64,000 nt of DNA. Source: Nostoc indistinguendum CM1-VF10 (GTDB lineage: Bacteria > Cyanobacteriota > Cyanobacteriia > Cyanobacteriales > Nostocaceae). This document shows positions 45,368-53,062 of the stretch, in pieces. The notes below the pieces were generated by a model. It did not search any database. It was given only the letters and a program-made list of their open reading frames with translations, and was not told the DNA's origin. How positions within the stretch are numbered: position 1 is the first letter of the stretch; each line of letters starts with the position of its first letter. Position numbers and translations under genes: made by a program. The stretch lies in assembly GCA_019359215.1 (NCBI GenBank), contig JAHHHS010000024.1, positions 1-64,000 on the forward strand, given 5' to 3'.

Positions 45368-45835
45368 TTAGGAATCCAGCGAATATTTCATGATGATGTT
45401 GACAGTTGTATCTTTATTTACAACAAAACTGGCATCACGAAACTTTGGTGTGCCTGTTTGTATGGACACAGTTGGATTTTTGGAAATCCCAAAACCTTCT
45501 TTGGGAATACCGAAAAAGTCTTTATTGAGCTTGCGATCGCCATTTTGATCATCAACTATGGCGACAGCATAAGTTCCAGGCTTTAAACCGGAAAATTCTT
45601 TTGTTACAGAATTGCCAGTAATCTTAGCGCAGCCACTTTGAGCTTCACTAGTACTACTCATCGGAAATCCTTTTTCATTTGCGTAAACTCTGAAACAAAT
45701 CTCACCTTTTTGGTGGCGTATTCCATTTACAACTACACTTAATTTTGCAGTTGGCTCTGCATTCACTGTTTTAGCAAAGCTGATGCTCACTAAAGTAGCA
45801 AGCAAAACATGAGAAAATTGAGATAGTTTCAGCAT
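45368..45835 (-). CDS. secreted DUF2141 protein in the glycolipid island
   Basis: 155 residues from ATG 45835 (MLKLSQFSHVLLATLVSISF); the longer frame begins with TTG at 45874 and is rejected. A signal peptide ends near VNA-E. DUF2141 domain: KLSVVVNGIRHQKGEICFRV, FSGLKPGTYAVAIVDDQNGD, FFGIPKEGFGISKNP, FRDASFVVNKDTTVNIIMKY. It is a clear paralogue of the protein at 3712. Exported, function unknown. Same strand and close spacing with two glycosyltransferases suggest an envelope role in the heterocyst. Confidence 0.85.
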   Translation of the reverse strand: MLKLSQFSHVLLATLVSISFAKTVNAEPTAKLSVVVNGIRHQKGEICFRVYANEKGFPMSSTSEAQSGCAKITGNSVTKEFSGLKPGTYAVAIVDDQNGDRKLNKDFFGIPKEGFGISKNPTVSIQTGTPKFRDASFVVNKDTTVNIIMKYSLDS

Positions 45836-45917
45836 AAGTTTGCAGTGGATAATAGGTGATTCTTGGGTTGGCAAAAAGCTGTGTTCGTCGCTGGCGATAA
45901 CGCAGCTATCGCCAGCT

Positions 45918-46922
45918 TTAATTTTTTAAATGATTAGTTGCAAGTCTGACTTGCTGTTTTTTAATTGATGCTGTTTGCCAAGCTTTCCAAAGTTTTTGCA
46001 GTGCTATTAGAAAATCTTTCAGCAAAAGATATTCTGTCCCTTTTAACTGCTGATGTAGACTTATATGACAGCACAGCCGCTCATACAAACTCAGGGGACT
46101 ACGCCATATAGAAAGTACATACTCCCAGAATATTCTCCAATGTGGCAATAAAATTTTTCCTTTCTTTGCCGAATCAAACCACACTGAATACTCATAGAAA
46201 TCAGGCAGCATATTCAATAAGTGTTTTTTACTGTTGTTACTAAACAACAAATAATTGGGAAAATACATACTCATTGATTGCTCTGGATGGCTTCTGGCAA
46301 AAAACAGGTATTCAGGAATTTCATAAAACCTACCGAGAATACCAAGTCTTAATAAGAGAATTCCATCTGCATTACCATAACCACCCATAGGCGGTATCCT
46401 TCTCAAGGCACTAGCACGAATTACACCGTAACATTGATAACATAAATGCTTGGTCAGCAATTCGTGAAAACGCTTCTGTGGTTTTAGTGCATCAGCCTTG
46501 AGTTTGATATTGTAGTTTTGAAGGTAACTCCCCTCTTCATCAATGAAATATGTCTGGGAGTGGCACAAGATTATAGTAGGATCTTGGTCAAGCACCTCAA
46601 CACACTTCTTGATAAAACTTGGAGCATGTAAATCATCATAGGCTGCCCACTTAAAGTACTCACCCGAAGACAATTTAAAAACGCGATTGAAGTTACGGGC
46701 GCAACCGATATTCTTGTCATTGCGGTAGTAACAAATACGTTGGTCTTGCTCGGCATAAGCTCTACAGATTTCTTCAGTTTTATCTGTAGATGCATTATCT
46801 GAAATAATTAGCTCAAAATCTTCAAAGGTCTGAGCCAAGAGTGAATCTATGGCTTCTCTGATAAATTTTTCACCATTATATACAGGTAATCCGATGCTCA
46901 ATCGTGGCTGATTGCTACTCAT
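45918..46922 (-). CDS. GT2 family glycosyltransferase (soluble GT-A)
   Basis: 334 residues from ATG 46922 (MSSNQPRLSIGLPVYNGEKF). GT-A blocks: IREAIDSLLAQTFEDFELII, SDNASTDKTEEICRAY (nucleotide binding), NIGCARNFNRVF, and the acidic FKWAAYDDLHAPSFI in the DxD position. The C-terminal part is basic and amphipathic and could hold it at the membrane. This is the family of sugar-chain glycosyltransferases (WcaA-like); the acceptor is unknown. First of a minus-strand run with the DUF2141 and the other GT2. Confidence 0.88.
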   Translation of the reverse strand: MSSNQPRLSIGLPVYNGEKFIREAIDSLLAQTFEDFELIISDNASTDKTEEICRAYAEQDQRICYYRNDKNIGCARNFNRVFKLSSGEYFKWAAYDDLHAPSFIKKCVEVLDQDPTIILCHSQTYFIDEEGSYLQNYNIKLKADALKPQKRFHELLTKHLCYQCYGVIRASALRRIPPMGGYGNADGILLLRLGILGRFYEIPEYLFFARSHPEQSMSMYFPNYLLFSNNSKKHLLNMLPDFYEYSVWFDSAKKGKILLPHWRIFWEYVLSIWRSPLSLYERLCCHISLHQQLKGTEYLLLKDFLIALQKLWKAWQTASIKKQQVRLATNHLKN

Positions 46923-47230
46923 ATAAAACAAGTATTCGGAAAAATTGTAGATTATTTGATGCTCGATTGCAGATAATTGTTAGGCAGATGCAACGGAAGA
47001 ATTCAGAAGGCAGATGTCAGAATCCAGAATAATTTGATATCTAATACCAAATTTATGTGAGCCTGCATAGAATAATTCCTTTGTTAGGCATGGAGTTTCA
47101 AGTATTTTATTCTGTGCATCTTCATAGAAGATTGGTATAAGCTGAATAATTTCAAGAAAATCAATCAACCATGCTATAGCTTCTTGATTTTCCAATCATT
47201 CTGAATTCTGGCTCCTGAAAATCTGTTAAC
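46923..47230. other. spacer with degenerate repeats
   Basis: Contains agaattcagaag/cagaatccagaa-type degenerate repeats (about 46990-47030 and 47195-47220). A 71-codon frame on the minus strand (46980-47195) starts with TTG and partly reads through these repeats, so I do not call it a gene. Confidence 0.5.
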
Positions 47231-47350
47231 TAAGCTATTACGCTTTTAAATTACACAATAACTCATCAGGTTTGTTGACTGCTGACCGTTGACAGTTAAC
47301 TGTCAACAGTCAACACAAAAAAATGTGCAAGTTAGATGGGTGACAGCTTA
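47231..47350. repeat. MITE-like element, taagctgttacgc type, diverged copy 3
   Basis: Ends taagctattacgc and gtgacagctta resemble the elements at 5393 and 31993. The interior has diverged but keeps a gttgacagttaactgtcaac-type palindrome where the others have gataaccgttaac. The right end (47348-47350) supplies the TAA stop codon of hgdA. Confidence 0.55.
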
Positions 47351-48352
47351 TTTGATCAAGTTTTGAATATCTGTTTTTTGCAGCCATTCATGTGTTCGCT
47401 GCATTCCTTGTTCTAGGTCAATTGTTGGTTTATAATTTAACAGGCTTTGTGCTTTGGCAATAGAATAAGCATAGGGACGAGTCATAAAATCTATAGACTC
47501 TGGTAAAATATCAACTTTTTTGCGAAAAAGTTTTTGTCCTTGAACCCGTAGCTTTAGAAACAACTTGATTTCATCTTTTGGTAATGAAAGGGGTGCTGAT
47601 AAACCTTCGATTGCTGCTAAACGCATAAAATACTCTTTCCACGATGTTTCTTGTCCGTCGGTGATATTAAATATTTCACCGTAGGTTTCTTTTTCTATCG
47701 CTAGAAAGATGCCATCTATTAAGTTATCTATATATACATGATTGATTACTCCTTTACCATCGTTGGCATAGGCAAATAATTTCTGACGCATCATTAAAAT
47801 TGGTCTGACTATCCAGGGAATACTTCCTGGGCCGTAAACATCTCCAGCTCGAATAACGATGATGCCAAAATCTGGAGGATTATTCAGTTCTAATACTGCT
47901 GTTTCTGCCTCTATTTTTGTTTGACAGTAGGGATTATTTTCGCCAGAGAGTGGCCCAGATTCTGTAACACCATTAGGATAGTTGAAACCGTAAACCATCA
48001 CGCTGGATAGATGCACAAATGTTTTGACACCAGCCTGTTTAGCGGCTTTAGCTATGTTGACAGTACCGCCAACATTCACATCACGAAAATGGTTAATTGC
48101 ACCAGCTTCTTCGGCAATTTGCTCTGTATGTAAAACGATATCTACTCCCTGACAAGCCTTTTGGGCAATAGTAGAATCGGTGATTTTACCAATAATTACT
48201 TCAACACCTAAATTCTGTAATTCTTTGTTCTGTTCTGTAGAACTTTGCAGTCCACGAACATTCATTCCTTGCGCTATAGCTAACTCGGCTGTACGCAACC
48301 CGACAAGTCCATCAATCCCAGTAATTAGGAGGGTTTTGTTTTTGAGGTTCAT
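47348..48352 (-). CDS. hgdA: NAD-dependent sugar epimerase, HgdA-like
   Basis: 334 residues of the extended short-chain dehydrogenase family. Rossmann motif TGIDGLVG (11-18), catalytic S116/S117 (VHLSSVMVYG), Y142 and K146 (PYCQTK), and a GDVYGPG loop. The C-terminal substrate lobe is longer than in bacterial GalE. In Anabaena PCC 7120 the island epimerase HgdA (all5345, as I recall) is a UDP-galactose 4-epimerase needed for correct glycolipid composition. Gene order (epimerase, then DevC-like, then DevB-like) is the same here. It follows hgdC by 334 bp with a MITE between. Confidence 0.82.
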   Translation of the reverse strand: MNLKNKTLLITGIDGLVGLRTAELAIAQGMNVRGLQSSTEQNKELQNLGVEVIIGKITDSTIAQKACQGVDIVLHTEQIAEEAGAINHFRDVNVGGTVNIAKAAKQAGVKTFVHLSSVMVYGFNYPNGVTESGPLSGENNPYCQTKIEAETAVLELNNPPDFGIIVIRAGDVYGPGSIPWIVRPILMMRQKLFAYANDGKGVINHVYIDNLIDGIFLAIEKETYGEIFNITDGQETSWKEYFMRLAAIEGLSAPLSLPKDEIKLFLKLRVQGQKLFRKKVDILPESIDFMTRPYAYSIAKAQSLLNYKPTIDLEQGMQRTHEWLQKTDIQNLIK

Positions 48353-48526
48353 AAATTCGGGCTTATTGTTAAATAGGTGAATTTGAGTTTTTAGATGAAA
48401 GGTTTCAAAGTTATACCGAACTAATTGGAGTTTTGGTAAAGACTTTTAACCTAAAATCTAAAATGGGTATAAAGAGTAATCTTTCTGTGAAAACGCTTCA
48501 CCAATGCTTAGTTATGAATTTATCAA

Positions 48527-48638
48527 GACTTACGCAAAATAATGAAAAAACATAGACGCAGAGCGGCTTGCCGTAGGCTACCGCAAAGACGCAAAGGACA
48601 CAAAGGAATAAGAGTTTCAGAGAGTTTTTGCGTAAATC
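48527..48638. repeat. MITE-like element, TIR gacttacgcaaaa
   Basis: 112 bp with 13-bp ends gacttacgcaaaa and ttttgcgtaaatc (one mismatch). The core is the common Nostoc string of acgcagagcggcttgccgta and cgcaaagacgcaaagg units. Shares its TIR with the element at 893-984. Sits between hgdC and hgdA, which are expected to be co-transcribed. Confidence 0.7.
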
Positions 48639-48686
48639 GTATCTATATCAGGGAAAATAATTTGATTATTTTGCTGATAAGAATAG

Positions 48687-49865
48687 CTAGAAAATATCTC
48701 CTGGATCTGCGGAGCGAAGTTTGTTGATAGCAAGCGCACCTGATGCCATACACATCAAAACTGTTGAAGTTAAGACAATGACTGCATTATTAACGGTCAT
48801 AACTATTGGTAGTTTAGTTGCTTCTGCTGCAAAACTATATAACAAAACAGAAGTAATAAACCCTGGAATATAACCTAAAAGTGCCAAAATTAAAGCTTGC
48901 TGAAATACCACGTTTAATAAATATCTATTGGCATAACCTATGGCTTTTAAAGTGGCGTAAGCAACGAACTGTGTAGCAATATTGCTGTAAAGAATTTGAT
49001 AGACAATTACTACACCAACAACCGCAGCCATTGTCAACATCAAATTAAGTATAAAACCAATAGGCGTTCTGACAGCCCAATATTTTTTCTCAAAATCAAT
49101 GAAGCCTTGGCGTGTAAAAACTTGGACATCGTTAGGCAAACTTGCTTGCAAATTTTTCAGTACTGTTTCTGCATTAGTACCAGGTTTGAGGGAAATCAAA
49201 CCAATATCGATCATATCTGCCGGACGAGTATTGGGATTTATCCTCAAGAAAGTTGAGTCACTGACAAGCAAATTCCCGTCTACTCCAAAGGAAGGCCCTA
49301 GGCTGAATAAGCCACCAATTCTGACTCTATAGCCAATTAATAAACTGTAGGGAAATATTTCAATTGTCTGTGCAGTCTCTCCCGCATCAAATTTTTTAGC
49401 TATTGGGCCAAACTCTGGGCGAGAACTCCGGTCAAAAAGCACGACATCGGGAATTTTGAGTTTATCTAAATTTTTCTCAACTTCTGGGAGGTTCATCACA
49501 GGTCTACCTGGATCGAAACCAATAACGTATATTGAATATTTCTCACCGGTTGCCGGATTTTTTAGTTTGGCAAATTGCAAATACATGGGGCTAACTGACT
49601 CTACACCATCAAACCCCAAAGATTGGTACAAACGAGTCCGCGAAAAACTTTGATTTGAGGTCAAAGATTTATATTGCGAACTAACTAAAAATAAATCTCC
49701 CTTGAGGTTTTGATGTACTGCGGTTGCACTTGAATAGAGGGCATCTTGAAAACCAAGTTGCACAAACATTAGTAGCACAATAAAACCAATCCCGGCTACA
49801 GCTACTAGTAAACGAACTTTTTGCTGGGCTAGCTGTAGCCATCCTAAAGGAATTTTGAAATTCAT
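48687..49865 (-). CDS. hgdC: DevC-like ABC permease, HgdC
   Basis: 392 residues from ATG 49865 (MNFKIPLGWLQLAQQKVRLL); the ATG at 49880 lies inside a heptamer repeat and is less likely. FtsX/MacB-type topology: first helix about 15-38, a large periplasmic domain (about 40-255), and three C-terminal helices (LNLMLTMAAVVGVVIVYQIL, ALILALLGYIPGFITSVLLY, IVLTSTVLMCMASGALAINK). It is the inner-membrane part of a DevBCA-type glycolipid exporter. HgdC (all5346 in Anabaena, from memory) is needed for the heterocyst glycolipid layer. No ATPase gene lies beside it. Confidence 0.85.
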   Translation of the reverse strand: MNFKIPLGWLQLAQQKVRLLVAVAGIGFIVLLMFVQLGFQDALYSSATAVHQNLKGDLFLVSSQYKSLTSNQSFSRTRLYQSLGFDGVESVSPMYLQFAKLKNPATGEKYSIYVIGFDPGRPVMNLPEVEKNLDKLKIPDVVLFDRSSRPEFGPIAKKFDAGETAQTIEIFPYSLLIGYRVRIGGLFSLGPSFGVDGNLLVSDSTFLRINPNTRPADMIDIGLISLKPGTNAETVLKNLQASLPNDVQVFTRQGFIDFEKKYWAVRTPIGFILNLMLTMAAVVGVVIVYQILYSNIATQFVAYATLKAIGYANRYLLNVVFQQALILALLGYIPGFITSVLLYSFAAEATKLPIVMTVNNAVIVLTSTVLMCMASGALAINKLRSADPGDIF

Positions 49866-49872
49866 GAATTTA

Positions 49873-49907
49873 TTTGTCATTTGTCATTTGTCATTTGTCA
49901 TTTGTGA
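49873..49907. repeat. heptamer tandem repeat (tttgtca)n
   Basis: Four exact copies of tttgtca plus a fifth variant (tttgtga) in the 81-bp hgdB-hgdC gap. It creates the in-frame ATG at 49880, so the start annotation of hgdC is at risk from repeat expansion. Confidence 0.85.
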
Positions 49908-49946
49908 ATGACCAATGCCCTATGCCCCATGTCCTATACTCAATGA

Positions 49947-51155
49947 CTATATTTGAATGGCGACATCCACTTGTAAGTTAGTTAAACGAGCTACCCGCTC
50001 ACTATCTGTGGGATTATCGATGGATATTTTTACTTCAATTATTCTGCGGTCTGTATCTGAGCCAGGATTGAGGCTGAAGATGCTTTGCCTGTCAACTTGC
50101 CAACCAATCTCTTTCACAGTTCCCTGTAATGTTCCAGTAAATGCAGTGCTGGTAATGGTGGCTTTTTGTCCTACACGCACTTTTTTAACATCGGTTTGAT
50201 ACACCTCTGCAATCACATACATTTGAGATGTCTTACCGATTTCAGCAAATCCTGTGCTGGTGTTGATTACTTCTCCGGTTTTGGCATGAATTTTCAAAAT
50301 TTTGCCATTTATGGGAGATTTTATATAACTTAAATCTAAGTCGGCTTTTGCTTGTTGAACAGCAGTTGTTGCACTGTTAACTTCGGTTTGTGCGACTTGA
50401 ACATCTACACTACGCACTTCGCTAATACTAGTGAGCTGCGCTTGTGCTTGCTTGCGTTGTTCTTGGAATGTGTCTTGAGTCCGCTTGAGAGTAGCTTGAG
50501 CTTCTGTTAGCTGCTGTTGTGTAGTCTTGAGTTGCAAAGCTTTGGTATCTGCTATAGAAGCTGCGATCGCACCTTGTCTATATAATTGCTGATAGCGATC
50601 GTTTTCAGCTTGAGCATTGTCTACTTCAGCCTGGATACGGCCGATTGTCGCTTCTTGCGTTGCAATGTCTCCTTTATATTGTGGCTCTAAACGGGCGATC
50701 GCTGCCTTTTGAGCTTCAATATCTCCGGTTTTAGCTCCAGATTTCACCTGCGCTAGTTTAGCTTTGGCAACTTGTAGTTGGTCTAAAGCTTGTTGCAAAG
50801 CTGTTCTAGAACGACCATAATTTTCTAGATACGCCAGTACTTGCCCTGCTTTAACCGCATCTCCTTCTTTCACTAACAGTCTTTCTACTCGCACGCCATT
50901 ATTTGAATTGGGAGCATTCAAAGAAGTAACTTCACCCTCTGGCTCCAAACGTCCTAAGGCAGTTACAGCAACTTTCGCAGGAGCGACAGCCTTGGGAGGA
51001 TTTGCTGGTGGTGTCTCAACTTTAGCTTTAGACCAAAACGGTACCAAACTATAAAAAGCTATTAATCCGGCCGCAAAAGTGAGAGAAGCTGCTAAAATTA
51101 CCTGCGATCGCCCTACGGGTTTTGTGAATAATCGGCTTTCTTTATTTACTGCCAT
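49947..51155 (-). CDS. hgdB: DevB-like membrane-fusion protein, HgdB
   Basis: 402 residues from ATG 51155 (MAVNKESRLFTKPVGRSQVI); the frame extends to a GTG at 51227. One N-terminal membrane anchor (about 19-41), a lipoyl-like half (VERLLVKEGDAVKAGQVLAY), a long coiled-coil hairpin (about 105-255, rich in Ala/Gln), the second lipoyl half (YIKSPINGKILKIHAKTGEV), then a beta-barrel (VGQKATITSTAFTGTLQGTV). It bridges the permease to an outer-membrane TolC-like channel. In Anabaena its equivalent is all5347 (memory). The upstream region has a candidate NtcA site. Confidence 0.87.
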   Translation of the reverse strand: MAVNKESRLFTKPVGRSQVILAASLTFAAGLIAFYSLVPFWSKAKVETPPANPPKAVAPAKVAVTALGRLEPEGEVTSLNAPNSNNGVRVERLLVKEGDAVKAGQVLAYLENYGRSRTALQQALDQLQVAKAKLAQVKSGAKTGDIEAQKAAIARLEPQYKGDIATQEATIGRIQAEVDNAQAENDRYQQLYRQGAIAASIADTKALQLKTTQQQLTEAQATLKRTQDTFQEQRKQAQAQLTSISEVRSVDVQVAQTEVNSATTAVQQAKADLDLSYIKSPINGKILKIHAKTGEVINTSTGFAEIGKTSQMYVIAEVYQTDVKKVRVGQKATITSTAFTGTLQGTVKEIGWQVDRQSIFSLNPGSDTDRRIIEVKISIDNPTDSERVARLTNLQVDVAIQI

Positions 51156-51407
51156 ATTTTCATTCCAATTCTTCTTTTTAGGGGATAGCCTGGTTATATT
51201 TAGTCGATTAGATATAGACTCATCCACAAATTACCAAGAGAATTTTTCCTCTACGGTTTCTACCTTAATAAAGTGGATAGGTCTAAATTGGTTTTATATG
51301 AATTGTTGTACGCTTTTACCGCCCAAACTAACTATTGTGGCGTTAAAATTAATGATGGTGTTACTTCAAAGCTTCCTAAGTTATATCCTATCTTTACATT
51401 TAATCCA

Positions 51408-51421
51408 GTAGCGTAAAATAC
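51408..51421. promoter_or_regulatory. candidate NtcA-binding site
   Basis: gtagcgtaaaatac fits the NtcA consensus GTA-N8-TAC exactly. It is 253 bp upstream of the hgdB ATG. On the minus strand a TAN3T -10-like element (taggat) follows after 17 bp, shorter than the usual 20-24, so this is only a candidate. NtcA control would suit a nitrogen-starvation gene. Confidence 0.4.
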
Positions 51422-51780
51422 AATAGCGCTAACCAGAAAACTTAATTCTCAAGAACAACGAAGCGCCAGTAAATATGAACTTAAAGCTTGGATAAACTTG
51501 TTATTAACAATGACATATAAATTAGATTTTGTCAACTAATTATCTTTGCATAAATCCTGATTCTCTCACTAAATTATTTCATCACAGTAGGATTAGATGC
51601 TGAAATATTTTATTCATTACTAATGCTTTATCTGCTAATTAAATACCAACAGGTGGTTCGTTATTAATTAGATTTTATATTACTAACAGATTATTATTAG
51701 CAAGGTTGTGTAGTATAAGACATTTTGATAGGGGTTCTCGTTTACGCGAACCTCTATATCAGGTTTACTCATAATAATTA

Positions 51781-51930
51781 AAGGGCGGTTAGGAACCGCA
51801 TCTACACAGTTTAAACCTATCTCCGTGGGTTTCAAATACCCAATTTTTTTATTTTGCGGAGGCGGGCTAGCCTGCGAGAAGGCTTTGCCTATATTTGTAT
51901 AGCCGCGCGCAGGCAATTCTATTCGCCCTT
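51781..51930. repeat. dispersed repeat bounded by aagggcg/cgccctt, copy 2
   Basis: 150 bp. The ends are aagggcg and cgccctt, and the complementarity continues weakly. The internal block ctccgtgggtttcaaat and the right block tgtatagccgcg match the element at 8148-8286. Confidence 0.65.
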
Positions 51931-52560
51931 TTAACTGATGTAACCATGATTATGTTTATCAAGCAACATACTAAAAATTAATGTTTGCTTTATAAATAAC
52001 CGCTTTGCTTCTTAACTTGACCTATATTGAAAAATAACTAACAACTTTGATTTAATTATGATGTTTCTCTGAGAAAACATACTTATGGTTATTCAATTTA
52101 TCTCTGTATTCGTTGAATTGTTACTTACTAGACAACAGATTTACATTGTTAACTTAATTCAGCACAAATTTTTGCCTAACCCTTAGATAACAAAATATCT
52201 CACACATTTATATTGTCAAAAATTATACCATTAGGCTGAATTCTATTCAAAATTCACATCAGCAATCATGGAGGTTTCTTTATAAAATAACTTTAAAGAA
52301 ATGATTTAGTTTATATAAAGTGTGTTATTGTTTTTATTAATTCAATGCTTAAAAGCAGTTAGGCAAACTAGTTATTTAATTTAAATTTTAAAATTAAAGA
52401 TAACTAAAAATAACTGCTCACGCATCACCTTTTGATCGTTTAATTAATTGCAAAAATTACATAAACTTGGATTAAAGGTGGTGTCTTTTCTGTAACGAAC
52501 TTGTCAACTTGACTGGGTTATATCGCATAAAATATATTATCCCGGATGCTGAAATTGGCT

Positions 52561-52829
52561 ATGGCATTGATCAAGATACAGAACGTTGTCATTAACAACA
52601 TTTATGATGCTGTGGTTAGACTAGATAATCAAACAACTTCGCATGAAAAAACGTTTCTGTTCTCTTAGCTACTCTTCAGCTTCCATCGCTCCAGTAGGAT
52701 ACCATTACTCAAAATCTCTACCATTACGAATGGATTAAATTCACTGGTCAAGCAGCTATTACACTCCAAGACTATTTTACCAGTTTTAACAACGTCATTG
52801 ACCTATTGCCACAATTTAAAAGAGTCTAG
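52561..52829 (+). pseudogene. decayed small protein gene upstream of hglE
   Basis: ATG 52561 opens MALIKIQNVVINNIYDAVVR, LDNQTTSHEKTF and stops at TAG in its own frame. A neighbouring frame continues VLLATLQLPSLQ, a stop, DTITQNLYHYEWIKFTGQAA, ITLQDYFTSFNNVIDLLPQF and ends at 52829. The two together look like one protein of about 88 residues broken by a frameshift and a nonsense change. From memory it resembles small conserved Nostoc proteins. I cannot assign a function. Confidence 0.6.
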
Positions 52830-53062
52830 CGTTGGATAACATTTTTTCGCGATGTCTACGACGGGCTACGCCTACGCAGTGTGCCAAAGCCGCCTGGAAA
52901 CATAAAGCTTTACCCTGGCAGTATGTATCGTGTGGTGTCGATTTGGAAACAAGCATTTAGCAAAGATAAAATAGCTAACTGCTTACAAAACAAGAGTTTT
53001 TGATTATTAGTAGGCAACAGAAATTACTGTAACTACACAATCCACAGTACTCACTATGCCCT

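Larger units (their letters stand above)
51156..52560. other. large regulatory/repeat region between hgdB and the hglE side
   Basis: 1.4 kb, very AT-rich to the right (51960-52480), without a gene. It contains the candidate NtcA box (51408-51421), a hairpin (aggggttc...gaacctct, about 51730-51757), and the repeat element at 51781-51930. Promoters for the divergent hgd genes and possibly hglE should lie here. Confidence 0.6.

Noticed and set aside
46980..47195. 71-codon open frame on the minus strand upstream of hgdA
   Set aside because: TTG start, no family resemblance, and its 3' half reads through cagaatccagaa-type degenerate repeats.
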